This document shows positions 52,241-63,790 of a stretch of DNA of 64,000 nucleotides, piece after piece. The notes beneath the pieces are model-generated. The model made no database searches, was not told the origin of the DNA, and saw only the letters and a list, made by a program, of their open reading frames with translations. The DNA is from Acidimicrobiales bacterium. Its GTDB lineage: Bacteria > Actinomycetota > Acidimicrobiia > Acidimicrobiales > RAAP-2. The translations under genes and the position numbers were made by a program. The DNA lies in NCBI GenBank assembly GCA_025351385.1, contig JANXWA010000024.1:144584-208583 (forward strand), written 5' to 3'. Position 1 is the first letter of the stretch; each line of letters starts with the position of its first letter.

Positions 52241-53257
52241 ATGAGAATCGGGGTGATCGGAGCGTCGGGTTACGCGGGAGCCGAGGTGTTGCGTCTCTGC
52301 GCGACCCACCCCGACCTTGACGTCGTCCTCGCCACCGGTGATTCCAACGCCGGCAAACGTGTCGGCGAGCACGTCCCGGCCCTCGCGGGCGCCTACCCGT
52401 CGCTCGTCCTCCAGAGCACCGAGTCCGTGTGGGGGGCCGAACTGGACGTCGCCTTCCTCGCGCTGCCCCACGGCCAGAGCCAGCGTCATGTTCCCGGACT
52501 CGTTGCCCGAGGTGTTCAGGTGGTCGACCTTGGCGCCGACTTTCGGCTGAAGGATCCCGACGACTACGTCAACTGGTACGGCGCGGCCCACGTCGTGCCC
52601 GAGCTACTGGCGCGCGCGGTCTACGGTCTCGTCGAGCGCCATCGCGCCGAGCTCGCCGGTGCGACGTTGATCGCGGTGCCCGGCTGCTACCCGACGGCCA
52701 GTTCGCTCGCGCTCGGCCCCTTCCTCGATCGGGGACTCGTGGCCAGTCGGGGGATAGTGATCAACGCCCTGAGCGGGGCGTCGGGCGCCGGGCGCGCCTC
52801 GAGCGACCGCCTCCACTTCTCGCGTCTCGCGGGCAACGCCGAGGCCTACGGTCTCTCCACGCACCGTCATACCCCCGAGATCCAACAGGAACTCGGCGCC
52901 GAGGTCCTCTTCACCCCGCACCTGGTACCGGTCGCCCGGGGCATGCTCGTGACCGCCTACGCGCCGGTAACGTCGGCGTTTTTCACCGACGCCAACGCGC
53001 TCGACGTGCTGCACGAGGCCTACGACGCCGACCCGTTCGTCGTCGTCGTCGACGAGCCCCCGACCCTGAAGGACCCTCTGGGGAGCAACCTCTGTTTCGT
53101 CAGCGCCCGGGTCGACCGGCGCACCGGCTGGCTGATTGCCATGAGCTCGCTCGACAACCTGGTGAAGGGCGCGGCCGGCCAGGCAATACAGGCGTGGAAC
53201 GTCGCCACCGGTCGCGACGAGGTGCTCGGACTTCCCCAGACGGGCCTGACGCCGTGA
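52241..53257 (+). CDS. argC: N-acetyl-gamma-glutamyl-phosphate reductase
   Basis: The 338-residue enzyme reduces the ArgB product. MRIGVIGASGYAGAEVLRL is the NADP-binding start, and VPGCYPTASSLALGPF holds the catalytic Cys. HRHTPEI near residue 208 is also typical. The message is predicted leaderless. It overlaps argB by GTGA. Confidence 0.96.
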   Translation: MRIGVIGASGYAGAEVLRLCATHPDLDVVLATGDSNAGKRVGEHVPALAGAYPSLVLQSTESVWGAELDVAFLALPHGQSQRHVPGLVARGVQVVDLGADFRLKDPDDYVNWYGAAHVVPELLARAVYGLVERHRAELAGATLIAVPGCYPTASSLALGPFLDRGLVASRGIVINALSGASGAGRASSDRLHFSRLAGNAEAYGLSTHRHTPEIQQELGAEVLFTPHLVPVARGMLVTAYAPVTSAFFTDANALDVLHEAYDADPFVVVVDEPPTLKDPLGSNLCFVSARVDRRTGWLIAMSSLDNLVKGAAGQAIQAWNVATGRDEVLGLPQTGLTP

Positions 53258-54045
53258 GCTGGCTCGTCGTCAAGCTCGGTGGGCACGCCCTCGACGGACT
53301 GGCACCTGACTCCCCGGTGCTCGTGGACCTCGCGCACGACGTCGCCGCGCTCGTCGCGGACGGCACGAAGGTGGTCGTGGTGCACGGTGGCGGTCCCCAG
53401 ATCGGCGCGCTGCTCGCGACGGCGGGGATCGAGAGCCGATTCCACGAGGGACTGCGCGTGACCGGGCCCGAGACCATGGACTACGTCGCGATGGCGCTCG
53501 GCCACGTGAACCTCCACGTGGTGGCGGCGCTCAATCGAGCGGGCCTCGCGAGCATCGGCCTGTCGGGTGCCGACGGGTCGGTCGTGCGAGCGACGTCGCT
53601 GGGCCCCATCTGGGACCGGGCGGGCGGTGACGTGAAGGTCCAGGGAGACGTCCTCGAGGCGATCTGGGCCAGTGGGCTCACGCCGGTGCTGAGCTCGGTG
53701 GCGGTCGACGACGACGGTCGGCCCCTCAACTGCAACGCCGACGCGGTCGCCGGCGCAGTCGCCGGCGCCCTCGGCGCGACGACATTGGTTCTGTTGAGCG
53801 ACATCGACCAGCTGCGAGCCGACCTCTCCGACGGGGACTCGGCGCTCGCGACGGTGACCGGCGACGAGGTCCGCGCGCTCATCGACGCGGGCGCCGTGCG
53901 TGACGGAATGCTCCCGAAGATGATGGCCGCCCTCGACGCATTGGCGGGTGGTGCCAGCACGGTCGTCCTGGCCAACGGCACCCGGCGCCACGCGTTACGC
54001 GACACCCTCGCCCGAGCAGTCCTGACCACGGAGGTAGTTGCGTGA
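53254..54045 (+). CDS. argB: Acetylglutamate kinase
   Basis: The 263-residue kinase phosphorylates N-acetylglutamate. LVVKLGGHAL, VVVHGGGPQI, GLRVTGPETMDYV and LNCNADAVAGAVAGAL are its signatures. It is a little shorter than usual. argJ, which often lies between argC and argB, is absent. It overlaps argF by GTGA. Confidence 0.95.
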   Translation: MSWLVVKLGGHALDGLAPDSPVLVDLAHDVAALVADGTKVVVVHGGGPQIGALLATAGIESRFHEGLRVTGPETMDYVAMALGHVNLHVVAALNRAGLASIGLSGADGSVVRATSLGPIWDRAGGDVKVQGDVLEAIWASGLTPVLSSVAVDDDGRPLNCNADAVAGAVAGALGATTLVLLSDIDQLRADLSDGDSALATVTGDEVRALIDAGAVRDGMLPKMMAALDALAGGASTVVLANGTRRHALRDTLARAVLTTEVVA

Positions 54046-54965
54046 CCCGCCACTTCATGACCATCGAACAGCAGAGCTTGAGAGACCTGGATACTATCTA
54101 CGAGCTCGCCTGCTCGGCCTTCGACGACGAGACCTTGAAGGGTCAGGGTGTCGCGCTGGTCTTCGAGCGGCCGAGCCTGCGCACGCGCGCGTCGAGCTCG
54201 ACCGCGGTGCACGAGCTCGGCGGCTACACCACGTTCTTCAGCGACGACGAGATCGGCCTCGACAGCCGCGAGAGTGCCGAGGACGTGGGACGGACTCTGG
54301 CCGAGATGTACGCCATCGCGGCGCTGCGGGTGCGCGACCACGAGACCTTCGAGCGCATGCGGGTCGCCACCGGGGACCGCATGTCGCTCGTCAACCTCTT
54401 GAGCGACGTGGCGCACCCGACCCAGGCAGTTGCCGATGTGCTCACGCTCGCCGAGCACTTCGCCGAAGGTGACGTGCACGGCCTGGCCGGCCTCGAGGTC
54501 GCCTACGTCGGGGACGCGACGAACGTGACCCGCTCGTTGGCGGTGGCGCTGTTGCGCCTCGGCGTCAACGTGTCGATCGGCGCGCCGGTGGGCTACCAGT
54601 TGAGCCCCGGCAGCCAGGAGAACCCGGCCGAGGTCTCGGGTCCCGGGAGGCTCGTGGTGACCGACTCGGCTCACGAAGCCGTGAAGGGTGCCGACGCCGT
54701 CTACACCGACGCCTGGGTGTCGATGGGCTTCGAGGACGAGGCCGGCGATCGACGTCGCGACCTCGCAGACTTCCGCGTCGATGCGCCCCTGATGAAGGTC
54801 GCCAAGAAGAAGGCGGTGCTGTTGCACTGCCTGCCCGCCCACCGGGGAGACGAGATCACCGACGACGTGCTCGACGGTCCCGCGTCGCTCGTGTGGCGCC
54901 AGGTCTTTCACCGTCGCTCGGCGATGCTCGGCGTACTGCGGTGGATCAAAGAGGAGCGGTCATGA
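54042..54965 (+). CDS. argF: Ornithine carbamoyltransferase
   Basis: The 307-residue enzyme makes citrulline. The carbamoyl-phosphate loop is ERPSLRTRAS, and DVAHPTQAVADVLTL and LHCLPAHRGDEITDDV mark it as an ornithine enzyme. argD, usual before argF in Actinobacteria, is absent. It overlaps argR by ATGA. Confidence 0.95.
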   Translation: MTRHFMTIEQQSLRDLDTIYELACSAFDDETLKGQGVALVFERPSLRTRASSSTAVHELGGYTTFFSDDEIGLDSRESAEDVGRTLAEMYAIAALRVRDHETFERMRVATGDRMSLVNLLSDVAHPTQAVADVLTLAEHFAEGDVHGLAGLEVAYVGDATNVTRSLAVALLRLGVNVSIGAPVGYQLSPGSQENPAEVSGPGRLVVTDSAHEAVKGADAVYTDAWVSMGFEDEAGDRRRDLADFRVDAPLMKVAKKKAVLLHCLPAHRGDEITDDVLDGPASLVWRQVFHRRSAMLGVLRWIKEERS

Positions 54966-55456
54966 CCAAGACCCAACGCCAGCACCGGATCGGTGAGCTG
55001 CTCGAACGTGAGGTCATCTCCACGGCGGCCCAGATCGTCGCGCGACTCCAGTCCGAGGGCATCAGCGCGACCCAGGCGACGGTGACGCGCGACCTCCAAG
55101 AGCTCGGCACCATTAAGGTGCGCGACGAGCACGGCGCCCGACGCATCGTCACCGCGACGGCCTCCAAGGTCACCCACGCGCCGCTCGACCACCTGCGCCG
55201 GATGATGGGGGAGTGGGTCGTCTCGGTGGAGAGCTCCGGGAACCTCGTGGTGGTGCGCACGCCGCCGGGCTGCGCCCATGTGGTCGCCTCGGCGCTGGAC
55301 CGCAGTGCCCTCGAGGGTGTGCTCGGCAGCGTCGCGGGGGACGACACGATTCTCGTGATCGCCCACGAGAAGCGCGGCGGCACCTCACTCGCCGCCGATT
55401 TCCGGGTCCTGTCCGGTCTGGAAGAATCGAAGACGTCGACGAACAAGGAGAGCTAG
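54962..55456 (+). CDS. argR: Arginine repressor
   Basis: The 164-residue repressor has an N-terminal winged helix (RQHRIGELLEREVISTAAQI, ATQATVTRDLQELG) and a C-terminal hexamer/arginine-binding domain (GCAHVVASALDR, VAGDDTILVIA). It probably controls argC upstream, where paired TGCAT half-sites overlap the promoter. Confidence 0.95.
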   Translation: MTKTQRQHRIGELLEREVISTAAQIVARLQSEGISATQATVTRDLQELGTIKVRDEHGARRIVTATASKVTHAPLDHLRRMMGEWVVSVESSGNLVVVRTPPGCAHVVASALDRSALEGVLGSVAGDDTILVIAHEKRGGTSLAADFRVLSGLEESKTSTNKES

Positions 55457-55458
55457 AG

Positions 55459-56682
55459 ATGACCAAACGGGTGGTGCTCGCCTACAGCGGCGGGCTGGAC
55501 ACGTCGGTCGCCGTGCGGTGGATGATCGAGGAGTGGGGCGTCGAGGTCGTCTGCGTGCTCGTGAACGTCGGCCAGGACGGCGACACGTCGGAGAGCTTCG
55601 ACGACATCAAGGCCCGCGCGATGGCGGCCGGCGCGATCGACTGCGTGCTGGTGGACGCGCGCGACGAGATGGCCGAGGAGTTCTGCGCCCGCGCGATCTT
55701 CGCCAACGCCCGCTACGAGGGCAAGTACCCGCTGGTGTCGGCCCTCTCACGGCCGGTCATCGTGCGCCACCTCGTCGACCAGGCCCGAAAGTTCGACGCG
55801 CACGCCGTCGCCCACGGCTGCACCGGTAAGGGCAACGACCAGGTCCGCTTTGAGGTCGGCACGCACGCTCTGGCACCGGACCTCGAGGTCCTGGCACCGG
55901 CGCGCAACTGGGGCATGACCCGCGCCGACTCGGTGGACTTCGCCGAGAAGTGGGAGATTCCGATTCGGGCCACCAAGGAGAAGATCTACTCGATCGACGA
56001 AAACCTCTGGGGTCGCGCCATCGAATGCGGCGCCATGGAGGACCCGTGGGCCGCGCCGCCCGAGGAGCCGTACACGCTGACCCGAGTGACCTCGGTGGCA
56101 CCGCTCGAACTGACGGTCAGCTTCCGCGAAGGGCTGCCCTTCGCTCTCGATGGCGTCGAGATGCGCCTCGCCGAGCTGATCGCGACCTTGAATGCGCTCG
56201 CCGGAGCGACGGGCTTCGGCCGGCTCGACATGGTGGAGAATCGGCGTGTGGGCATCAAGAGCCGTGAGGTCTACGAGTGCCCCGCGGCGCTGGCGCTCAT
56301 TGCGGCCCACGCTGACCTCGAAGACCTCGTGCTCGAGCGCGACGTGCATCACGAGAAGGCCCGCCTCGAGTCGCGCTGGTCCGAGCTCGTCTACGACGGG
56401 ATGTGGTTCTCGCCGTTGAAGGAGGCTCTCGACGCCTTCATGGCCGACACCCAGCGCCACGTGACCGGCGATGTCCGTCTGCTCTTCCAGGCCCCGGGTC
56501 TGATGCGCATCGTCGGACGTCGAAGCCCCAGTGCGCTCTACGACTACGGGCTGGCGACCTATGACGCCGCCGACACGTTCCGCCACGCCGACTCGGAGGG
56601 CTACGTCAAGATCTACGGACTCGGCGTGAAGACCTGGGCGGCCCGACAGGGCGCGAAGAACTCGACGCTGCCGCGGCCATGA
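55459..56682 (+). CDS. argG: Argininosuccinate synthase
   Basis: The 407-residue enzyme joins citrulline and aspartate. The P-loop AYSGGLDTSVAVRW, AHGCTGKGNDQVRFE and NLWGRAIECG are its signatures. AAGGAG ends 8 bases before the ATG. It overlaps argH by ATGA. Confidence 0.96.
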   Translation: MTKRVVLAYSGGLDTSVAVRWMIEEWGVEVVCVLVNVGQDGDTSESFDDIKARAMAAGAIDCVLVDARDEMAEEFCARAIFANARYEGKYPLVSALSRPVIVRHLVDQARKFDAHAVAHGCTGKGNDQVRFEVGTHALAPDLEVLAPARNWGMTRADSVDFAEKWEIPIRATKEKIYSIDENLWGRAIECGAMEDPWAAPPEEPYTLTRVTSVAPLELTVSFREGLPFALDGVEMRLAELIATLNALAGATGFGRLDMVENRRVGIKSREVYECPAALALIAAHADLEDLVLERDVHHEKARLESRWSELVYDGMWFSPLKEALDAFMADTQRHVTGDVRLLFQAPGLMRIVGRRSPSALYDYGLATYDAADTFRHADSEGYVKIYGLGVKTWAARQGAKNSTLPRP

Positions 56683-58049
56683 CACTCTGGAGCGGACGGT
56701 TCACGTCGTCGATGGACTCGACCCTCTGGGACCTCTCGGAGAGCTACTCCTTCGATCACGTCCTCTACGCGCACGACATCGCGGGATCACGGGCTCACGT
56801 CCAGGGCCTGCGAGCGGCCGGTCTGCTGACCGAGGACGAGTGTGCGCTCCTCACGGCGACCCTCGACGAGGTCGAGTCCGAGTTCGACCGCGGAATCTTC
56901 GTGCGCGACCCCAACGACGAGGACATCCACATGGCGATCGAGCGGCGCGCCACGGAGCTGGCCGGCGAGGTCGGCGCGAAGATCCACACCGCGCGCAGCC
57001 GCAACGACCAGGTGGCGACGACGCTGCGTCTCTTCACCCGCGACGCGCTGACCGAGGTGGCTCGGCGTTGCCTCGCACTCGTCGACGCCCTCGTCGAGGT
57101 CGGAGGGCGCAACGCCGACGCCTACCTGCCCGGATACACGCACCTGCAGCGGGCGCAACCCGTCCTGCTTTCGCACCACCTGCAAGCGCACGCGTGGTCG
57201 GTCCTGCGCGACGTCGACCGATTGCTGGACGCACGAGACCGGCTCGGCGTCTCTCCGCTCGGCGCCGGAGCGCTCGCCGGTACCTCGCTGCCCATCCAGC
57301 CGTCGCTCCCCGCGTCGATCCTCGGGTTCGCCGAGCCGTTCGCCAACTCGATGGACGCCGTGAGCGACCGTGACTTCGTCGCCGAGACGCTGTTCTGCGT
57401 CGCGCTCGCGGGAATTCACCTGTCGCGCATGGGCGAGGAGCTGGTGCTCTGGACGACGTCGGAGTTCAACTTCGCCACTCTCGGCGACGCCTTCACGACC
57501 GGTTCGTCGATGCTGCCCCAGAAGAAGAACAGCGATGTCGCCGAGCTGGCCCGGGGCAAGAGCGGCCGCCTCGTGGGGAACCTCACCGGTTTGCTCGTCA
57601 CGTTGAAGGGCCTGCCGCTGTCGTACAACCGCGACCTGCAAGAAGACAAGGAGCCGCTCTTCGACTCGGTGCGCCAGGTCCTGCTCGTGCTCTCGGCCAT
57701 CACCGGGGCCTACCAATCGATGACGTTCCACGCCGAGGTGGCCGAGGCCGCGGCCGACGATCAGTTCCTCGTCGCCATTGATATTGCCGAGTCGCTCGTC
57801 GAAGACGGCATGGCCTTTCGCCAGGCCCACGAGTTGGTCGGCCGACTGGTCGGCGACGCCGTCGCGAAGGGACGATCCTTTGCCGACGTCGTACTCGACG
57901 ACCCCGCGACGCAACGCTTCGCCGCACTGTTCGATCCGGGTGTGGCGCTCGCCCGCCGATGTTCTCCGGGGGCCTCCGGGCCGGCCGCGAGCGCCGTGCA
58001 GCTGCAGCGCCTCGCCGACGCGCAAAGGGCGGCGTCGAACCGGCTCTAG
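56679..58049 (+). CDS. argH: Argininosuccinate lyase
   Basis: The 456-residue enzyme releases arginine and fumarate. LWSGRF at the start, TARSRNDQVATTLRLF, PGYTHLQRAQPVLLSHH and GSSMLPQKKNSDVAELARGK are its signatures. It ends the arg operon. Confidence 0.96.
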   Translation: MTLWSGRFTSSMDSTLWDLSESYSFDHVLYAHDIAGSRAHVQGLRAAGLLTEDECALLTATLDEVESEFDRGIFVRDPNDEDIHMAIERRATELAGEVGAKIHTARSRNDQVATTLRLFTRDALTEVARRCLALVDALVEVGGRNADAYLPGYTHLQRAQPVLLSHHLQAHAWSVLRDVDRLLDARDRLGVSPLGAGALAGTSLPIQPSLPASILGFAEPFANSMDAVSDRDFVAETLFCVALAGIHLSRMGEELVLWTTSEFNFATLGDAFTTGSSMLPQKKNSDVAELARGKSGRLVGNLTGLLVTLKGLPLSYNRDLQEDKEPLFDSVRQVLLVLSAITGAYQSMTFHAEVAEAAADDQFLVAIDIAESLVEDGMAFRQAHELVGRLVGDAVAKGRSFADVVLDDPATQRFAALFDPGVALARRCSPGASGPAASAVQLQRLADAQRAASNRL

Positions 58050-58052
58050 GGC

Positions 58053-58076
58053 CCGTGTCACATCGTGATGACACGG
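58053..58076 (+). terminator. Inverted repeat after argH
   Basis: CCGTGTCA (58053-58060) and TGACACGG (58069-58076) form a perfect 8-bp stem three bases after the argH stop. There is no T run, so it is either a U-less terminator or an mRNA end-protecting hairpin. Confidence 0.5.
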
Positions 58077-58112
58077 TATTGCGAGGTCGCAAATGGCGCG
58101 ACCGCGGAAACC

Positions 58113-58118
58113 TAGTCT
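58113..58118 (+). promoter_or_regulatory. -10 element of the nuclease-helicase gene
   Basis: TAGTCT lies 8 bases before the ATG at 58127, giving a near-leaderless message. Confidence 0.45.
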
Positions 58119-58126
58119 GAGGATGC

Positions 58127-61100
58127 ATGGTCGAACGTCTGATCACCCCGTCGAAGATCACGGCGTGGCTGGAGTGCGCCCACTTTCTGTCGCTGCGCAA
58201 CCGTGCGGACGCCGGACTGCCTTACATCGAGCCGCGTCCCGTGGGCTCGCTCGCTGACCTGCTGATCGAAAAGGGCTCCTCCCACGAGCGCAACTGCCTG
58301 CTCGAACTGCAGGACGCGGAGCGTTCGGTCTACCAAGTGCCCGGGCGCAACCCTGACGAGACGTTCCTCCAGTGGGTCGAGCGGATTGGCGACCCGACGG
58401 AGCGTGGCTACGACGTCATCTACCAGATGCCCTTCGTGCACCAGGGCATCCGCGGCATCTCTGACTTCCTCGTACGCGTGTCCGAGCCCGAAGACGGTTA
58501 CTGCCACTACGAGCCAATCGATGCGAAACTGACGCGCGTCGAGGGCAAGCCCGGCCACGTCCTGCAGCTCTGCTTCTACGCCGACGCGCTCGAGGCGCTG
58601 ACCGGCCTCGCACCACGCGAGATGCACCTTTGGTTGGGGTCGGGACTACAGGAGTCACTTCGTGTCGAGCAGTTTCGGCCCTACTGGCGTCGACTGCGCC
58701 GCCAACTGGCCCACCTGCTCGACCAGGACGAGATCGTCGGCACGACGCCCGTGCCGTGCGACCACTGCGACTACTGCGAGTTCAATCAGGTCTGCGTGAA
58801 CCTTTGGAGGGCCGAGGACTCGCTCGTCTATGTCGCCAATATCCGACCACGCGAGCGTGAGGCGCTCGAGGCCGTCGGGGTGCGAACCCTGGTCGAGTTG
58901 GCCGGACGGCGTGATCCGGTGCCCGAGCTCCACGAGGAGAACTTCAAGCGGCTCCACCGCCAGGCGACGCTCCAGCTCGAGTCGCGCGAGCACCCCGACG
59001 CGCCGCCGGTCTACGAACTGGTCGCCGCGACCGACGACCCCGTCTTCGGACACGGTTTCGACCTACTGCCGGCGCCCGACGACGGGGACGTCTTCTTCGA
59101 CTTCGAGGGCCACCCATTCTGGACGCCCCAACACGACCTGTTCTTCCTCGGCGGTCTCTACTACCAGGACCGACGGGGCCGCTTCGTCTACGACGGACGG
59201 TGGGCCCACGACCTCGACGAGCAGGCCCGAATGGTCAAGGGACTGGTCGAGTTCTTCTCGAAGCGGCGTCGCTCGCATCCCGGGATGCACGTCTATCACT
59301 ACAACCACACTGAGAAGTCGTCGATGGAGCGACTGACGCGCGGGACGCCGAGTGAGGCCCAGTTCACCTCGCTCGTCGGGTCCGGCCTCTTCGTCGACCT
59401 GTACGTCATTGCCAAGAACGCCCTGCAGGTTGGCACCGAGTCGTACGGGCTGAAGCACTTGGAGCGGCTGGCCTCCTTCGAGCGTCGGGGAGGCATCGAA
59501 CAGGGCGCTGGGGCGGTCGTCGAGTACGAGCAGTTCATGCAGACGGGCGAGCGCGACCTGCTCGACCACATCGCTCGCTACAACGAGGACGACGTCGCGG
59601 CCACTAGGGCGCTGCGCGACTGGCTGGTGGATCACCGACCGAACGAGGTCGCGTGGCGCGAGGCATTCTTCGAAGAGGAGGAGCGCAACCTCGACACCGA
59701 CGTGCTCGTGGAGGGATTGAAACGGTTTGACGAGGGCAGTCCGCAGTACCTTCTCGGCGACCTGCTCAACTACTGGCGCCGCGAGCGAATCGCCAACACC
59801 GAGCCGAGGTTCGCCGAGTCCGCCTCGGAGTTTGCGGCGCTCTACCGCGACCCCGACTTCATCGCCAATCTCTCCTTCCAGGGTTTCGAGGACGTGGTGA
59901 GCCGCGGTACACCGGCGCGAAACGCCATCTTCACCTGGCCCGATCAACCAGTCGACGGCGCCTTTGCCGAGAAGAAGAACGTCCTCTACACCGGCGTCGG
60001 GGTCGAGCGCGGCTACGGCTACCTGCCCTCGATCGACCTCGCACAGCGCGAGCTGAGGATGCGCTGGCACGAGCGCCACGACGAGGCCGGCGGCCTGCCG
60101 GCAGTCGTCACAATCGACGACTACGTCGGTCCCCAGGAGAAGCCAGGAGTGCTGTTCCACCTCGCCGAGCAGATTCTGGTACCCGTGGCGGGCGATCCGC
60201 CGAGCCGCGTGTCGATGGCACTGCTCGGACGCGAGCACCCCCGCTTCACGTCGGACAACGGTCCGACGGGCGGACTCTTCTCGGACGACCTCGACGCGAC
60301 CTTGCGCTGGGTCGGTCACCTCGACGGAAGCTTCGTGGCGATCCAGGGACCACCCGGCACGGGCAAGACCTACAGCGGTTCGCACATCATCCACGAACTG
60401 GTGAGGTCCGGCCAGCGCGTCGGAATCACGGCGATGAGCCACGCCGCGATCGACAACCTCCTACAGGCGACGTACGGCGTCTTCGTCGAAAAGGGTGACC
60501 TCCAGCTCCTGCACGCACTCCGACGGGGCGCGAAGCCGAAGGTCGGCGCCCTCGAGGGGGTGCGCTACTCCAACGTCGCCGCCGAGGTCGAGAGCGACGA
60601 CTACAACCTCGTCGCCGGCACGACGTGGTTGTGGGCGCGACCGGGGATGAGGCCGTTTCCGGTCGATGTGTTGATCGTCGACGAGGCCGGACAGCTCGCG
60701 TTGGCCGACGCCGTCGCCTCGGCCAACGCCGCACGCAACCTGATCCAGCTCGGCGATCCGCTCCAGCTGGCCCAGGTATCCCAGGCCGAGCATCCCGGCG
60801 GCTCCGGGGCGAGCGTACTCGAGCACATCCTCGGCGAACGGGCGACCATCGCTTCGAACCAGGGCGTCTTCATCACCGAGACCCGGCGTATGCATCCCGA
60901 CGTCTGTCGCTTCATCTCGAATCAGATCTACGAAGGCCGTCTCACGAGTCACGCCTCGTGCGCCCAGCAGGCGACTGCCTTCGGCACGGGACTTCGCTGG
61001 ATCGAGGCCCATCACGCGGACCGCTCGACCGAGTCCGAGGAGGAGGCCTCGTTGGTGTCGGCGAAGATCCTCGAGATGCTGGGCTCGCCGTGGGTCGACC

Positions 61101-61477
61101 AGCATGGCGCGTCCAGGCCGCTGGTCGCGGGGGATTTCATGGTCGTCGCGCCCTATAACGACCAGGTCCGTCTGTTGCAACGCAGGTTCTCCGCCACGCG
61201 GGGTCTCGAACTCGTCCAGGTGGGCACCGTCGATAAGTTCCAGGGCCGCGAAGCGCCGGTGGTCTTCTTCACGATGACAACCTCGTCAGGCGACGACATG
61301 CCCCGGGGGCCGGAGTTCCTCTTCTCGCGCAACCGTTTGAATGTCGCGGTGAGTCGGGCGCGGTGCCTGGCCTACCTCGTCTGCACCGAAGCTCTGCTCA
61401 ACTCCCGGGCACGGACGATCGAAGAGATGCGCCTGATCGGAACGCTCAGCGCCTTCGTGGAGTACGCCTCCACCTAG
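58127..61477 (+). CDS. TM0106-type RecB-like nuclease fused to RNase H-like domain and SF1 helicase
   Basis: The 1116-residue protein has three parts. The first (1-240) is a RecB/Cas4-like nuclease with EPIDAKL (active-site Asp, Lys) and an iron-sulfur cysteine set: one Cys in AWLECAHF and three or more in CDHCDYCEFNQVC. The second (about 315-510) is an RNase H-like domain with DVFFDFEGHPFW, HVYHYNHTE and YNEDDVAATRAL. The third (from about 720) is an SF1 DNA2/UPF1-like helicase: GPPGTGKT, DEAGQL, LGDPLQLAQV, VDKFQGREAP and RLNVAVSRAR. It should process DNA ends in repair or defence; no partner genes are adjacent. Confidence 0.88.
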   Translation: MVERLITPSKITAWLECAHFLSLRNRADAGLPYIEPRPVGSLADLLIEKGSSHERNCLLELQDAERSVYQVPGRNPDETFLQWVERIGDPTERGYDVIYQMPFVHQGIRGISDFLVRVSEPEDGYCHYEPIDAKLTRVEGKPGHVLQLCFYADALEALTGLAPREMHLWLGSGLQESLRVEQFRPYWRRLRRQLAHLLDQDEIVGTTPVPCDHCDYCEFNQVCVNLWRAEDSLVYVANIRPREREALEAVGVRTLVELAGRRDPVPELHEENFKRLHRQATLQLESREHPDAPPVYELVAATDDPVFGHGFDLLPAPDDGDVFFDFEGHPFWTPQHDLFFLGGLYYQDRRGRFVYDGRWAHDLDEQARMVKGLVEFFSKRRRSHPGMHVYHYNHTEKSSMERLTRGTPSEAQFTSLVGSGLFVDLYVIAKNALQVGTESYGLKHLERLASFERRGGIEQGAGAVVEYEQFMQTGERDLLDHIARYNEDDVAATRALRDWLVDHRPNEVAWREAFFEEEERNLDTDVLVEGLKRFDEGSPQYLLGDLLNYWRRERIANTEPRFAESASEFAALYRDPDFIANLSFQGFEDVVSRGTPARNAIFTWPDQPVDGAFAEKKNVLYTGVGVERGYGYLPSIDLAQRELRMRWHERHDEAGGLPAVVTIDDYVGPQEKPGVLFHLAEQILVPVAGDPPSRVSMALLGREHPRFTSDNGPTGGLFSDDLDATLRWVGHLDGSFVAIQGPPGTGKTYSGSHIIHELVRSGQRVGITAMSHAAIDNLLQATYGVFVEKGDLQLLHALRRGAKPKVGALEGVRYSNVAAEVESDDYNLVAGTTWLWARPGMRPFPVDVLIVDEAGQLALADAVASANAARNLIQLGDPLQLAQVSQAEHPGGSGASVLEHILGERATIASNQGVFITETRRMHPDVCRFISNQIYEGRLTSHASCAQQATAFGTGLRWIEAHHADRSTESEEEASLVSAKILEMLGSPWVDQHGASRPLVAGDFMVVAPYNDQVRLLQRRFSATRGLELVQVGTVDKFQGREAPVVFFTMTTSSGDDMPRGPEFLFSRNRLNVAVSRARCLAYLVCTEALLNSRARTIEEMRLIGTLSAFVEYAST

Positions 61478-61937
61478 GCCCGGGATCCGGAGGTTCCGGC
61501 GAACCGCTCGTGCCCTCGACGTGGTTGAGAGAAGGTCACTCCTAGTGGCGAATCGAGGGTGGGTCTATCTGCTACCATGGGTATCCCACCGCAGAGACCG
61601 CGGCCGAGTGTGATTTGCACCCTGGCAGACGGCGCTGATAAGGTAGGCATCCCCGTGACCGGGGTAATTCGGTCGCGGATTCGACGGAGAGATCCTGAGA
61701 TGGTGTACTTCGCACCTCCGACTTCGGTCGTGTGTGTTGTCGCTCCTTGAAAACGGAAGAACGAGAGCCAAAAGCCAGTACGGGCGACGATGGACTGATC
61801 TAACAGGACGCGTCGTTCGTCAAAAGAAGTATTGCAGTAGGCAACGAGGCCACCCCGTGGTACTCGTTGTCGTCAGGTGGGTATTAGAGTCACCCATCTG
61901 GCTCTCTGATTCGTAGGGGACTTCGGTCCTTGAAAGA
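61478..61937 (+). promoter_or_regulatory. rRNA operon promoter and leader region
   Basis: No gene is seen here. The best promoter is TTGCAC (61615-61620) and TAAGGT (61639-61644) with an 18-base spacer; TACCAT at 61573-61578 may be a second -10. The stretch from 61739 to 61769 forms the 5' strand of the 16S processing stem and contains a boxA-like CGCTCCTTGAAAAC. Confidence 0.65.
61739..61769 (+). repeat. 5' strand of the 16S pre-rRNA processing stem
   Basis: This stretch, opening GTCGCTCCT and ending GAACGAGAGCC, is almost fully complementary to 63604-63634 beyond the 16S 3' end, with two mismatched positions and one bulge. RNase III would cut such a stem. Confidence 0.8.
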
Positions 61938-63790
<1,853 letters not shown>

